Part shown: positions 47,301 through 57,150 of the stretch, piece after piece | Layout of the letters: every line of letters starts with the position of its first letter | Position numbering within the stretch: the first letter of the stretch is position 1 | Source: Halothiobacillus sp. | GTDB taxonomy: Bacteria > Pseudomonadota > Gammaproteobacteria > Halothiobacillales > Halothiobacillaceae | Length of the DNA stretch: 64,000 bases | Assembly (NCBI GenBank): GCA_023255735.1 | Contig: JAGDVP010000028.1 | Location: forward strand, 149,428 to 213,427 | Direction: 5' to 3' | Notes under the pieces: generated by a model | Databases searched by the model: none | What the model was told of the DNA's origin: nothing | What the model saw: the letters and a program-made list of their open reading frames with translations, nothing else | Program-made: the position numbers and the translations under genes

Positions 47301-49355
47301 TTATTTTACCCGCATGCCAGCGGTGGCGCCCGCATCGGGGGAGAGGATAAATATCCCGCTATCACCCTGACTTGCGGCCAGTACCATGCCTTCAGATAAG
47401 CCAAATTTCATTTGGCGAGGTTTTAAGTTGGCCACCATGACGGTGTGTCGGCCAATCAGGGTTGCGGGGTCGTAGGCGGATTTAATGCCCGCAAAAACCT
47501 GACGGGGTTTTTCTTCACCGATATCGAGCGTTAATTTTAAGAGTTTGGCGGCACCCTCAACGTGTTCGGCCTGCACAATGAGCGCAATGCGCAAATCAAC
47601 GGCAGTAAAGGCATTGAGGTCAATTTCTGGCGCAATGGGATCAATAGTCACTTTTTTAGGTTCAATTTCCGTGTTAGTCGGGGTGGCTTGCATGAGTGCT
47701 TGTGCCTCTTGTTGGGTTGCAGCTAAAAGGGCATCAATGGCCGCGGGCTCGATGCGGGTCATGAGCGGTTCAAAGGCGTGAATTGTGTGTGCCACTAAGG
47801 GGGTGGCGATATCTTGCCAGCGCAAGGCGGGCAGATTCAAAAATTGCGCCGCTTGGAGGCTCATCTTTGGCAGTACGGGAGTGAGGTAGGTCATCAAAAT
47901 TCTAAAAGCATTCAAGCCATCGGTACACACGCCTTGCACGCCGGGCAAAGTTTCTGGTGTTTTGGCCATCGTCCAAGGCTTTTTCTCGTCGATGTATTGG
48001 TTTACCAAATCCGCCAACGCCATAATTTCTCGCATGGCTTGGCCGGTTTCACGCCGCTCATAGCGGTTTTGAATGGATTCCGCCGCGGCAATCAGCTGGG
48101 CGTTCAGATGAGGCGCGTTTAATTCAGCGCTTAATTGATGGTTGAATTGCTTATTGATAAACCCCGCGCAACGGCTGGCGATGTTAATAACTTTGCCCAC
48201 GAGATCCGAGTTAACGCGGGCACGAAAATCATCTAGGCTTAAATCAATGTCGTCGATGCTGGCGCTTAATTTGGCTGCAAAATAATAACGCAAGGCTTGG
48301 GGATCAAGATGATTTAGGTAGGTGCGCGCTTGAATAAACGTGCCACGCGATTTACTCATTTTTTCGCCATTGAGCGTTAAAAAGCCATGCGTGAATACCG
48401 CCGTGGGGGTGCGCATGCCCGCACCTATCAGCATGGCCGGCCAAAACAGGGTGTGAAAATAGGCAATGTCTTTGCCAATAAAGTGATAAAGCTCGCTTGT
48501 GGCGTGCTCGCCCCAATAATCTGCAAAATTTAAATTTGTGCTTTCGGCGAGTTTTAAGAAGGCACCCATGTAGCCGATGGGCGCATCGAGCCACACATAA
48601 AAGAATTTGCCCGGCGCTCCTGGGATTTCAAAGCCGAAGTAGGGTGCATCGCGGGAAATATCCCAAGCTTGCAAGCCGCTATCGAACCATTCTTGGAGTT
48701 TGGCGCGAATGGCGGGTTGGACACGATCTTCGCTGAGCCATTGTTTTAATTGGCTTTCCATTTGCGGCAGGTCGAAGAAAAAGTGCTCTGAATCGCGCTC
48801 AACCGGGGTCGCGCCTGACAGTACCGAGCGGGGATTTTTTAATTCCGTGGGGCTATAAGTGGCGCCACATTTTTCGCAATTATCGCCGTATTGGTCGAGT
48901 GCACCGCATTTGGGGCATTCGCCTTTAATAAAGCGGTCGGGCAAGAACATTTCTTTTTCTGGATCATAGGCTTGCTTAATCGTTTTGCGTGAAATAAGGC
49001 CGCGAGCATCTAGTTTTAAGAATACTTCGCTCGCCATTCGCCGATTTTCTTCTGAATGGGTGCTGTGAAAAATATCAAAACCAATCATGAAGTCAGCGAA
49101 GTCGGCTTGATGGCTGCGGCTGACTTCGGCAATGAGCGCTTCAGGGCTAATGCCCATTTGCTGCGCTTTGAGCATGATGGGGGTGCCGTGGGTATCATCG
49201 GCACACAGATAACGACAATCGTTGCCAAACATTTTTTGCGCGCGCACCCATATGTCGGTTTGGATGGTTTCAATAATATGGCCTAAATGGAGCGGGCCAT
49301 TGGCATAGGGCAAAGCAGAGGTAACCAGGATGCGGCGGGGGGATTGGTGAGTCAT
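47301..49355 (-). CDS. metG: MetG, methionyl-tRNA synthetase
   Basis: Charges tRNA(Met). The 684-residue protein has the class I signature [10 protein letters not shown] (HIGH-type), the four-cysteine zinc knuckle [18 protein letters not shown] near residue 147, the [11 protein letters not shown] loop near residue 340, an anticodon-binding helical domain, and a C-terminal EMAP/Trbp111-like tRNA-binding domain ([21 protein letters not shown]) joined by a linker. The full form with the dimerising C-terminal domain matches E. coli. It is transcribed alone. Confidence 0.97.
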   Translation of the reverse strand: MTHQSPRRILVTSALPYANGPLHLGHIIETIQTDIWVRAQKMFGNDCRYLCADDTHGTPIMLKAQQMGISPEALIAEVSRSHQADFADFMIGFDIFHSTHSEENRRMASEVFLKLDARGLISRKTIKQAYDPEKEMFLPDRFIKGECPKCGALDQYGDNCEKCGATYSPTELKNPRSVLSGATPVERDSEHFFFDLPQMESQLKQWLSEDRVQPAIRAKLQEWFDSGLQAWDISRDAPYFGFEIPGAPGKFFYVWLDAPIGYMGAFLKLAESTNLNFADYWGEHATSELYHFIGKDIAYFHTLFWPAMLIGAGMRTPTAVFTHGFLTLNGEKMSKSRGTFIQARTYLNHLDPQALRYYFAAKLSASIDDIDLSLDDFRARVNSDLVGKVINIASRCAGFINKQFNHQLSAELNAPHLNAQLIAAAESIQNRYERRETGQAMREIMALADLVNQYIDEKKPWTMAKTPETLPGVQGVCTDGLNAFRILMTYLTPVLPKMSLQAAQFLNLPALRWQDIATPLVAHTIHAFEPLMTRIEPAAIDALLAATQQEAQALMQATPTNTEIEPKKVTIDPIAPEIDLNAFTAVDLRIALIVQAEHVEGAAKLLKLTLDIGEEKPRQVFAGIKSAYDPATLIGRHTVMVANLKPRQMKFGLSEGMVLAASQGDSGIFILSPDAGATAGMRVK

Positions 49356-49452
49356 AAAACGCTAAACGCCCAAGATAAATGTCTAGGAAAACTAAGCTGC
49401 GAAGTTTAGCATGAGGCCCTTGTTAAATGGCCTTTTAAGGGGGGGTTATGCA

Positions 49453-49599
49453 ATGAAATCTGAGCTGGGTTCTCTGCAAATGCCCACTGATACACGCTTT
49501 ATTTGGGCGGCTTTTAACTTGAAAATGACGATACACCTAGATGCTGACACGGGAATCATGATGCCAAGGTTGATGAGTTTTGATGCAAATCGGTTTTGA
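49453..49599 (+). CDS. possible 48-residue leader frame overlapping the murB start
   Basis: A short frame begins at an ATG seven bases after a strong AAGGGGGGG and ends with TGA inside the murB coding region. The peptide has no recognised motif. The purine run may instead serve an untranslated leader. If translated, it would end 17 bases past the murB ATG, so the ribosome could re-initiate on murB. Weak support. Confidence 0.22.
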   Translation: MKSELGSLQMPTDTRFIWAAFNLKMTIHLDADTGIMMPRLMSFDANRF

Positions 49600-50659
49600 G
49601 ATTGAACGGGATGAAGCCATTGCCAACACCATGCGGGTACCCGCCTTTGCGGGGCGTTATTTGCGGATCTGCGATGCGCACGCCGCACTCGAACATGAAA
49701 AGGTACGCACGGATTGGCTGGCAGACCCTAAAACCCTCATCGTGGGCGGGGGCAGTAATATTTTGTTTGTTCGCCCGCAGGTTGAAAAAGTGGTGCATTT
49801 GGCCGCAGCAACCTTTGGTTATGTAGATGAGCCCCACACAGTTTTGGCCTGGGCCGAGGGCGGTTTAGGATTTGATGATTGGGTGCGCTGGACTACCACC
49901 CAAGGCTGGTATGGATTGGAGCGCTTGGCTGAAATTCCCGGCACAGTCGGGGCGGCGCCCATTCAAAATGTGGGCGCCTATGGCATGCAGCTCTCGGATG
50001 TGCTGATTAGCGTGGATGTGTGGGATCGCGTGCAGCAATGCCGATCGGTGTTGCCGGCTGCGGCCTGTGATTTTGGCTATCGATATAGTTGCTTTAAAGC
50101 CGAGCCGCATCGATGGTTTATTTTGCGTGTCACGGTGCGCTTGCGCAAAACAGCGCCGCCGGATTGGCCACCTTTGAATTACCCCGGTTTAGCGCAAGCC
50201 GCAGATAGCTTCGCGCACGAGGCCAATCGCGCTTTGCCTTTGCTCACCCCGTGTGATTTAGCTCAAATCATAACCCGCGTGCGGCGGCAAAAACTGCCCG
50301 ATTGGCGTGAACTTCGTTTGGGCAGTTTGGGCAGTTTTTTTCAGAACCCTGTTGTATCAAATTCCTTTGCGGCAGCGTTAAAACAACGTTGGCCAGATTT
50401 GCCGGTTTATCCGCAGGCGGCGCAAAATGCGTTTGTGGCTGAATCGAAACTTTCAGCGGGCTGGCTGATTGAGCAGGCAGGTTGGCGCGGCTTTAGCCAC
50501 AATAATGCGGGCATTTATGCCCAACATGCCTTGGTTTTGGTTAATTTGGGCGGGGCGCTGGGCTCAGATTTATGGGACTTGGCCCAACGTATTCAGGCGG
50601 ACGTGTTTGAGCGCTATGGTGTGCAGCTTGTGCCGGAGCCTTTGATTATCGACAATTAA
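49583..50659 (+). CDS. murB: MurB, UDP-N-acetylenolpyruvoylglucosamine reductase
   Basis: FAD-dependent reductase that follows MurA in peptidoglycan precursor synthesis. The 358-residue protein from ATG 49583 shows the FAD-binding block LIVGGGSNILFV, EIPGTVGAAPIQNVGAYGMQLSD, and GSLGSFFQNPVVS with the catalytic Ser, plus the C-terminal SAGWLIEQAGWRGFSHNNAGIY and the terminal PEP. It is the type I form, like E. coli. It is unlinked to murA here. Confidence 0.95.
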   Translation: MQIGFEIERDEAIANTMRVPAFAGRYLRICDAHAALEHEKVRTDWLADPKTLIVGGGSNILFVRPQVEKVVHLAAATFGYVDEPHTVLAWAEGGLGFDDWVRWTTTQGWYGLERLAEIPGTVGAAPIQNVGAYGMQLSDVLISVDVWDRVQQCRSVLPAAACDFGYRYSCFKAEPHRWFILRVTVRLRKTAPPDWPPLNYPGLAQAADSFAHEANRALPLLTPCDLAQIITRVRRQKLPDWRELRLGSLGSFFQNPVVSNSFAAALKQRWPDLPVYPQAAQNAFVAESKLSAGWLIEQAGWRGFSHNNAGIYAQHALVLVNLGGALGSDLWDLAQRIQADVFERYGVQLVPEPLIIDN

Positions 50660-50768
50660 TTGATGCCATTCGACCCGCAGGCCATCTGTCATTCGCCGGT
50701 CATCTTATTTACTTAGCTTATGCGCTTAGCTTGGTTGGCGGCCTAGCGATTCATTTTTCTATGCTTTA

Positions 50769-50805
50769 ATAGAAATTGGCTATAATATTGATAGGAATTA
50801 TTCAT
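50769..50805 (+). promoter_or_regulatory. OxyR-type operator upstream of the peroxiredoxin gene
   Basis: ATAG (50769-50772), CTAT (50780-50783), ATAG (50791-50794) and TCAT (50802-50805) are spaced by exactly seven bases each. This reproduces the ATAG-N7-CTAT-N7-ATAG-N7-CTAT tetrad bound by oxidised OxyR, with only the last element degenerate. It lies about 135 bases before the start of a peroxiredoxin gene, a typical OxyR target. Confidence 0.65.
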
Positions 50806-50938
50806 TTTATTTATTGATTTGATATTGATAAATTTAATTTCGCAGCAAGACAACGACTTGTTGATATCACAGCCGCACTGTCGGTGATGCCATAGGGCAA
50901 GCGGAATTTTCCGCGTTTAACTTTTAGGAGTACTTTTC

Positions 50939-51583
50939 ATGAGCGAAGCTTCAATTTCTTTACCCCGTTTGAATGAGCGTGCGCCAGAATTTGATGCGCC
51001 AACAACGCACGGTCGTAAAACCCTCGGCGATTATGCGGGCAAATGGCTGGTGCTGTTCTCACACCCTGCGGATTTTACTCCGGTGTGCACCACAGAATTT
51101 ACCGCGTTTGCTTTGGCGCACCCCGATTTCCGCGCCATTAACTGTGAACTGTTGGGTCTATCGATTGACAGCCATTACTCGCATATTGCTTGGGATCGCA
51201 ACATCAAAGAAAAATTTGGCGTTGAAATCACCTTCCCAATTATTGCGGATTTGTCGATGACGGTAGCCAAATCATTTGGCATGGTGCACCCCGGCGCATC
51301 CGATACTCAAGCGGTGCGAGCCACGTTTGTGATTGATCCTGAAGGTGTATTGCGGGCCATGTTGTATTATCCCATGAGCAATGGTCGTTCAATTCCTGAA
51401 ATTTTGCGCTTGGTTAAAGCACTGCAAACATCAACCAAACATGGCGTGGCAACGCCAGCCGGTTGGCAGCCCGGCGATAAAGTGATTGTGCCCCCACCGG
51501 CTACCGCCGCTGAAGCGGAAGCGCGTTTCAACAGTGGTGAGTTTGAGTGTGTTGATTGGTATTTCTGCAAAAAATCACTGTAA
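50939..51583 (+). CDS. Peroxiredoxin, Prx6-like
   Basis: Thiol peroxidase that reduces hydrogen peroxide and organic peroxides. The 214-residue protein has the peroxidatic Cys50 in PADFTPVCTTEFTAFA, the thioredoxin-fold FVIDPEGVLRAMLYYP and a C-terminal arm with Cys204 and Cys210 (CVDWYFC), like the archaeal-type two-cysteine Prx6 enzymes. The start has TTAGGAG upstream. A strong OxyR-type operator and a downstream terminator mark it as a single-gene oxidative-stress unit. Confidence 0.92.
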   Translation: MSEASISLPRLNERAPEFDAPTTHGRKTLGDYAGKWLVLFSHPADFTPVCTTEFTAFALAHPDFRAINCELLGLSIDSHYSHIAWDRNIKEKFGVEITFPIIADLSMTVAKSFGMVHPGASDTQAVRATFVIDPEGVLRAMLYYPMSNGRSIPEILRLVKALQTSTKHGVATPAGWQPGDKVIVPPPATAAEAEARFNSGEFECVDWYFCKKSL

Positions 51584-51631
51584 ACATCCCTGTGATGGTT
51601 TTGATTTAATCATGCCCCGTTAGCGGGCGCA

Positions 51632-51665
51632 GCAATAAAGCCCGAGTATTCGGGCTTTATTTTTG
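51632..51665 (+). terminator. rho-independent terminator after the peroxiredoxin gene
   Basis: AATAAAGCCCGA and TCGGGCTTTATT form a near-perfect hairpin with a short TAT-type loop, followed by TTTTTGG. It may act in both directions because the dsbG-like gene converges and ends 12 bases later. Confidence 0.8.
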
Positions 51666-51676
51666 GGCGGAACACC

Positions 51677-52354
51677 TTACTTTTTGGGATTTATCGCCGT
51701 GCCGCCGCCAAAATTTCCTGATGCGACAAATGCCAGCAATTCTTGCAATTGGGTTTGGGTGCGCTGCCCCATAAAGTAAAACGGTTTGCCATCGGTTGCT
51801 TGGAATACCACGACGGGGATTCCCGCGAGGTTTTCTCCTTGCAGAATGGATAAATTTTCATCCAGTAAGGTTTGGGTGGCGTTGGTGATGTTTTTTACAG
51901 GTTGAATGCCACCGCCGGTATCGTTATCTAAAAAGCCGTAATTGCGCTCACTTTGATGAAATGCGGCCAAGGGGTCGGGCGCTTGAATGATGGCCGCGGC
52001 TTTGCCAATAGAGGTGCCACCGAGCAGTGCTAAGGGTACCCAGCGATATTGAAGATCCGGCTGGGTTTTGCGGATTTTAACTAACGAATCATAAACGTTA
52101 TGGCAATAGGGGCAGTTAGGATCAAAAAAAACATAAATGATTTTGCTGCCCTCACCCTCTTGAATCCAGCGGGAAGCGTTCAAATTGCTCATTAAATGCG
52201 CAGCGGTGACCCGATCGGCATTGGCCGCGAAACACCCGGCGCTGAAAAAGGCGAAAGTAAGTGCGATTAAGCCAAGCTGTCGGGCTTTGTATTTTACGGC
52301 GTGCGTCAAGGATGAAATTAACGCGAGTTTTGCAAAGCGGGTATTTAGATTCAT
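51677..52354 (-). CDS. DsbG/DsbC-like periplasmic thiol:disulfide protein
   Basis: A 225-residue exported protein of the DsbG type. A long n-region leads to a hydrophobic signal core (LGLIALTFAFFSAGCFA), with probable cleavage near residue 43. The thioredoxin-like domain has the active site C81-P-Y-C84 in FFDPNCPYCHN and the cis-Pro region AGIPVVVFQATDGKPFYFMG. It is missing much of the N-terminal dimerisation domain of E. coli DsbC/DsbG. It ends a minus-strand run after a coiled-coil membrane protein and a VWA protein, separated by 32 bases, so it may serve those exported proteins. Confidence 0.82.
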   Translation of the reverse strand: MNLNTRFAKLALISSLTHAVKYKARQLGLIALTFAFFSAGCFAANADRVTAAHLMSNLNASRWIQEGEGSKIIYVFFDPNCPYCHNVYDSLVKIRKTQPDLQYRWVPLALLGGTSIGKAAAIIQAPDPLAAFHQSERNYGFLDNDTGGGIQPVKNITNATQTLLDENLSILQGENLAGIPVVVFQATDGKPFYFMGQRTQTQLQELLAFVASGNFGGGTAINPKK

Positions 52355-52386
52355 AAACTGCCTGCCGGAAATGGTGAAAGGTTAAA

Positions 52387-53565
52387 TTAGGCGGGTTTTT
52401 TACTTAAATCCAGTTCATCGTCATCCAGTGTGGGGAGTTTTTTGGGCTCTGGGAGTGTGGCCGATTGCTGGCGGGCAATTTCTGCATCCAGCAGCGCATC
52501 AATATCATCTAAATCAAGATTGAAGTCGGTGGTGCTCTCAATCGGTTTGGGGAGTTCGATTTCATCCAAATTAATTAACGTTTCAATCATGGGCGGTTTT
52601 GCCGCAGCAATTGCGTTGGCAGCTTGATCAAGGGGGCGGGCGACGGGCGGCGATACGGGCTCTGGTGCCGGTTTTATTGCCTCGGGTTCGATGCGTGCGG
52701 GTGGTTGAGCGCTCAACGCCGCCTCAGATGCCTGATCGACTGGGGGCATCAAGGATTGTGACACCGCGCTCGGGAGCGCATCACTTGGGGTGGTTTCATC
52801 CAAAGCGTCGATAAAAATAATGCCATTGGCCATAGCCTCATCGGCGCTTCGTTTGGCCGCGCTCATATCTAAACCGGCATCGGTTGCCTGCAGATACAGC
52901 AAAGCGCGCAAAATTTGGGGGACTTTGTAATCGGCATCCACGCCGAATTTGCGGCCATATTCGCTGACGATAATGCTCACCGATTTTAACGCTTCGGCTA
53001 ATTGAGCCGATCGCTCACGCTCGGCGTGGAGGCTTGCGGCTAACTCGTGCTGTAATTGCGCCACCGCTTGTGTTTGTGTTTCAGTTGGTGTGGATTCTAG
53101 CGGGGTGGCGGGGCTGCGGAAAATAGCTGCAATTTGATGTAAATCATTGTGCCGTATCGTCATTATTTCACGCGTGGCTTGCCTCAGCCCATCGGGTGAG
53201 GGGGTCAACCAAGGCGCTACCAACTCGCCGATTAAATCAAAACTGCGCTGCTCATAATCGGCTAATTCTTGCTCGGTGAGCGGCTGATCGGGGCGGAGCG
53301 CCGAATAATGTTGATTGAATGTTTCGGTCGCATTCTCGGCTAGGCGGTCGCGTTCATCCAGTAAAAAACGGGCGGCTTTAATGCGCCTTCGACGGAATAT
53401 CATCGCAAGGATGCCCACAATCAAGGCAAACAAAAAAAATACCACCGCCAATTCAGTCGCGAGGATGGCCCAGTTGGGGGTGAAAATACTGCCCTCGTTT
53501 AAGGCGGGCGGGGTGATGGCTGCGCTATGCGCCAACGAAGTGACCGGTGTGGTGGGGGAAGTCAT
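52387..53565 (-). CDS. Membrane-anchored coiled-coil protein, partner of the VWA protein
   Basis: A 392-residue protein I do not recognise as a named family. A transmembrane helix lies at about residues 32-56 (LATELAVVFFLFALIVGILAMIF) followed by RRRRIKAAR, which should hold the rest in the cytoplasm. Residues about 60-240 are helical and rich in Glu, Gln and Ala, with coiled-coil character (QLQHELAASLHAERERSAQLAEALK). The C-terminal third is Pro/Ala-rich and ends in an acidic segment. Its start overlaps the VWA gene stop by four bases, so the two proteins are probably made together. Confidence 0.62.
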   Translation of the reverse strand: MTSPTTPVTSLAHSAAITPPALNEGSIFTPNWAILATELAVVFFLFALIVGILAMIFRRRRIKAARFLLDERDRLAENATETFNQHYSALRPDQPLTEQELADYEQRSFDLIGELVAPWLTPSPDGLRQATREIMTIRHNDLHQIAAIFRSPATPLESTPTETQTQAVAQLQHELAASLHAERERSAQLAEALKSVSIIVSEYGRKFGVDADYKVPQILRALLYLQATDAGLDMSAAKRSADEAMANGIIFIDALDETTPSDALPSAVSQSLMPPVDQASEAALSAQPPARIEPEAIKPAPEPVSPPVARPLDQAANAIAAAKPPMIETLINLDEIELPKPIESTTDFNLDLDDIDALLDAEIARQQSATLPEPKKLPTLDDDELDLSKKPA

Positions 53566-55343
53566 TGCGTTTTCGCCTCGTTAAGCAGTTGGATGGTTTG
53601 GCGACGGGTGGATCTTTTCCACAGCCAAAAGCCAAGCCCAATAAATAAAAATAAAGCGGCATTGATTGATCCGATCAGCCACCAATTGATTTGGGTGCCT
53701 GGGTTACCCTGACCGATTTTGGCCGCCTGCGGGGGCAAGGGGGCGGGCGATACCATTGATGTGGGGGTGAGGCTGAACGGAGCCAATTCAAGCGTGATGG
53801 CACGGTGTGTGGTGAGTGTGGCGTTGAGTGTGGCGTTGAGTGTGCACAAAATGCCATCGGGCGCGGGCGCGGGGATTTGGCTCACGGTTTGGTTGAGCGT
53901 GATGTTTACTGCTGTTGTGGCTGGGCTAACCCCAGCGCAGGTCCATTGTCCTCTAATGTGCGCCGTGCTGGGTTCGATGACGGTGGGGTCTTGGGTGATT
54001 TGAATGGCGCGTGTTTTGGGCGAATCCCCTGCGGCTAGGGGGGCGGCGGCAGCTTGGCTAATTTGAGTGAGTTGAATCGGTGCTTGGGTCGCCATCGCAA
54101 AATTTTGGCGCCAATCGCGTTGAAAGGTAGGGCTAATGGCGGTTGCAACTAGGCTATAAATTCCAGCGGGATCAATCAAATGCAGTTGAAAATTAAAGGC
54201 GCCATCGCCGCCGATGATGTCGGGATCTGCACCTTGGTCATTGAGTTTAATTTTTTGAATCAGTTCTTGATCGCGGCGCTCCTCGATGTTGGCGTTAATC
54301 ACTTGAGTAAGCGCAGGCTGGGTGATGGGCTGATTAAAATTGGTGAGCATCAGTGCGCCATTTATTTGTTCGCCGGGGTAAATCCGGGTTGGGATGGCGC
54401 TCACTTGCAGCTTAAGGTCGGTAATAATGAGCGCGCGGTTATCGGGATCTAGCGCGCCGATAATTTGCCATTGGCCGGCTGGGGGCTGCTCGATTGTAAT
54501 GAGATCACGGCCACCGCTGGCATCCCAATGCCAGCCGGCGAGGGTTTTGCTTTTGGCCTCGTCAACTATTTGGCCTTCGGGTGTTTTAAGACTGGTGGGG
54601 AGATTCGATTGCGCGCGGAAGGCAAGAATTGTCAATTCTTTGACGGATTTATCAACTAGGAATTTGTTGTCTTTGAGCGGCAAACCATCACGGGGCGCTG
54701 CGGCCTCAAAAATTTTCAAAAAAGCGCGTTGCAGCGCATCGGCCGAATCGGCTTCGACAAAAAGCCCCCCGGTATCGGCGGCAATTTTAGCCAACAAAGC
54801 CCGATCGGCATCCTGTGATAGTGCAATGGTGTGCACACGGATATGTTCGGCGCGCAGCTGCGGCAGGATTTTTTCTAGAAGTTCGGCTTGCGCCCGTGCG
54901 TTGATATTTTTATCGGGTGAAATATCGACCATGCCATCGGAAAGCAGCAAAATATTGCGATCTGTGCCCGTGGCCCAGTTTTGCGCCGCTGCGGTTAGGG
55001 CGTGGGGAATATCGGTGAAGGGCTCGTTTGAGCGGATTTTCGCGGCAGTGTCGCGCACCTGCGCTTTAATCGCCGTGCGGGCCGATTGTGTGGGCAACAT
55101 GGGGGTGACTTTGTCGCCAAAAAACCAAATGCCAATTTGTGCCGACGGCGGGAGTAAATCACCCAATAAACGCAGGGCAGGGCGGCGAAGGTTGGTGGGG
55201 TCGGTTTGTTTCATGCTGCCAGAAACATCAATCAATACATGAAGTTCCGGTGGGCTGCTGGCTTGCGCCATCCCCAAAAAACTGCTGCACCCAAACAGGG
55301 TGAGCACGATAAAAAATCGCAGCCGGGCACACAAAACGCGCAT
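53562..55343 (-). CDS. Exported von Willebrand factor A domain protein
   Basis: A 593-residue membrane protein. The start at 55343 gives a signal peptide (LRFFIVLTLFGCSSFLGMAQA) and follows GAAGGTGGA; extension to 55526 would run through the ettA start region and is rejected. The VWA domain (about 33-220) carries the MIDAS motif DVSGSM at 39-44, with TDIPHAL and LLSDGMVD as the other metal-site parts. A long beta-rich middle part precedes one transmembrane helix near the C-terminus (INWWLIGSINAALFLFIGLGFWLWKR), so the VWA domain faces the periplasm. The 3' end overlaps the coiled-coil partner gene (ATGA). It resembles uncharacterised VWA proteins of gammaproteobacteria. Confidence 0.8.
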   Translation of the reverse strand: MRVLCARLRFFIVLTLFGCSSFLGMAQASSPPELHVLIDVSGSMKQTDPTNLRRPALRLLGDLLPPSAQIGIWFFGDKVTPMLPTQSARTAIKAQVRDTAAKIRSNEPFTDIPHALTAAAQNWATGTDRNILLLSDGMVDISPDKNINARAQAELLEKILPQLRAEHIRVHTIALSQDADRALLAKIAADTGGLFVEADSADALQRAFLKIFEAAAPRDGLPLKDNKFLVDKSVKELTILAFRAQSNLPTSLKTPEGQIVDEAKSKTLAGWHWDASGGRDLITIEQPPAGQWQIIGALDPDNRALIITDLKLQVSAIPTRIYPGEQINGALMLTNFNQPITQPALTQVINANIEERRDQELIQKIKLNDQGADPDIIGGDGAFNFQLHLIDPAGIYSLVATAISPTFQRDWRQNFAMATQAPIQLTQISQAAAAPLAAGDSPKTRAIQITQDPTVIEPSTAHIRGQWTCAGVSPATTAVNITLNQTVSQIPAPAPDGILCTLNATLNATLTTHRAITLELAPFSLTPTSMVSPAPLPPQAAKIGQGNPGTQINWWLIGSINAALFLFIGLGFWLWKRSTRRQTIQLLNEAKTQ

Positions 55344-55458
55344 ACTCTGTCCACCTTCGGATTCGATACGGGGTTGCGGCACTGGCATCCGTCCCTTAAT
55401 TTGATTGATAATACCCGCACATTTTAACGTTAAGTCACTTGGATAAAGTAAAGCTCGT

Positions 55459-57126
55459 ATGGCGCAATATATATTTACGATGAACGGTGTGGGCAAATTA
55501 GTTCCGCCGAAAAAATTCATTCTCAAAGATATCTACCTCAATTTCTTCCCGGGCGCCAAAATTGGCGTGCTCGGCTATAACGGTGCGGGCAAATCGACGT
55601 TGCTGCGCATTATGGCGGGCGTGGATACCGATATTGTCGGTGAGGCGCGCCCGCAACCCGGCATTAATATCGGCTACTTAAAACAAGAGCCGGATCTTGA
55701 TCCCACCAAAGATGTGCGCGGTAACGTGATGGATGGCGCCGGCGAAACCGCCCGTTTGCTGCAACGCTACAATGACATAAGCAATGAGTTTGCCAACCCG
55801 GATGCCGATTTTGACACGCTCTTGGCTGAACAGGCGGATTTGCAAGATAAAATTGATGCCGCAGGCGGCTGGGATTTAGATCGCAAGCTCGAAATTGCCG
55901 CCGATGCGTTGCGTCTGCCGGCTTGGGATGCGGATGTCACCGTGTTATCGGGTGGTGAGCGCCGCCGAGTGGCTTTGTGCCGCTTGCTGGTTTCCAACCC
56001 TGACATGCTGATCTTGGATGAGCCAACCAACCACTTGGACGCTGAATCGGTGGCTTGGCTTGAGCGCTTCTTGCAAGAATTTAACGGCACCGTGGTGGCG
56101 GTGACGCATGATCGGTACTTCCTTGATAACGTGGCCGGTTGGATTTTAGAGCTGGATCGCGGTCAAGGGATTCCTTTTGAAGGCAATTATTCCGATTGGC
56201 TCGATAGCAAGCAAAAACGATTGGCTTTGGAAGAAAAAACCGAATCGGCTAAGCGTAAAGCGATGGAGCAAGAATTGGAGTGGGTGCGGCAAAATCCCAA
56301 AGGGCGCCAAGCCAAATCGAAAGCCCGCATGGCGCGTTTTGAGGAGTTGCAAACCGAGGAATTTCAAAAGCGCTCTGAAACCAATGAGCTCTATATTCCG
56401 CCCGGACCGCGCTTGGGCGATAAGGTGCTTGAAGTCACCAATTTATCCAAGCAGTTTGGAGATCGGGTGCTGTATCAGGGCTTATCGTTTACCGTGCCCA
56501 AGGGCGGTATTGTCGGCATTATCGGGCCTAATGGCGTGGGCAAATCGACGCTTTTTAAAATGTTGATTGGTGAAGAGCAACCTGATTCAGGCGAGATTTC
56601 TGTTGGCGAATCGGTACAAATCTCCTATGTGGCGCAAGGGCGCGAAGATTTGGAAAACAATAAAACCGTGTGGGAAGAAATTTCGGGCGGATACGACATC
56701 ATCACCGTAGGCAAATATGAAATGCCGTCGCGGGCTTATTTGGGGCGCTTTAACTTCAAAGGCCAAGATCAGCAAAAATTCATGAAGGATTTATCGGGCG
56801 GTGAGCGCAATCGCGTCCACCTAGCCAAGCTTTTAAAATCCGGTGGTAACGTGTTGCTGCTCGATGAGCCCACCAACGATTTGGATATTGAAACGCTGCG
56901 CGCGCTGGAACAGGCTATTTTGGAATTTCCGGGTTCCGCCTTGGTGATTTCGCATGATCGCTGGTTCTTAGATCGCATCGCAACCCATATTTTAGCGTTT
57001 GAAGATGATGGTTCCGTTGTGTTTTTTGAAGGCAACTTTCAAGATTACGAGGCGGATCGTCATCGGCGTATCGGTTCGGATGCCGATCAGCCCCACCGCA
57101 TAAAATATACCCGGTTGGCGAGTTAA
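55459..57126 (+). CDS. ettA: EttA, energy-dependent translational throttle ABC-F ATPase
   Basis: Ribosome-binding ABC-F ATPase that gates entry to elongation according to ATP/ADP level. The 555-residue protein has two nucleotide-binding domains: Walker A GYNGAGKST near residue 40 and signature LSGGERRRVALC near 165, then a charged ribosome-contact linker, GPNGVGKST near 355 and LSGGERNRVHLA near 445. The N-terminus (MAQYIFTMNGVGKLVPPKK) and length are diagnostic for EttA. It starts 115 bases from the divergent VWA gene. Confidence 0.96.
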   Translation: MAQYIFTMNGVGKLVPPKKFILKDIYLNFFPGAKIGVLGYNGAGKSTLLRIMAGVDTDIVGEARPQPGINIGYLKQEPDLDPTKDVRGNVMDGAGETARLLQRYNDISNEFANPDADFDTLLAEQADLQDKIDAAGGWDLDRKLEIAADALRLPAWDADVTVLSGGERRRVALCRLLVSNPDMLILDEPTNHLDAESVAWLERFLQEFNGTVVAVTHDRYFLDNVAGWILELDRGQGIPFEGNYSDWLDSKQKRLALEEKTESAKRKAMEQELEWVRQNPKGRQAKSKARMARFEELQTEEFQKRSETNELYIPPGPRLGDKVLEVTNLSKQFGDRVLYQGLSFTVPKGGIVGIIGPNGVGKSTLFKMLIGEEQPDSGEISVGESVQISYVAQGREDLENNKTVWEEISGGYDIITVGKYEMPSRAYLGRFNFKGQDQQKFMKDLSGGERNRVHLAKLLKSGGNVLLLDEPTNDLDIETLRALEQAILEFPGSALVISHDRWFLDRIATHILAFEDDGSVVFFEGNFQDYEADRHRRIGSDADQPHRIKYTRLAS

Positions 57127-57150
57127 TCGTTTCTTTTACAAGGAGTTTGT

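Noticed and set aside
53812-53842. Short tandem repeat GTGTGGCGTTGA inside the VWA gene
   Set aside because: Only two copies, in frame, coding a short Thr/Leu/Asn/Ala repeat; probably a slippage product without special meaning.
54394-55242. 282-codon open frame on the plus strand opposite the VWA gene
   Set aside because: The minus-strand protein has a signal peptide, MIDAS and membrane helix; the plus-strand translation is rich in Ser, Arg and Ala with no motif.
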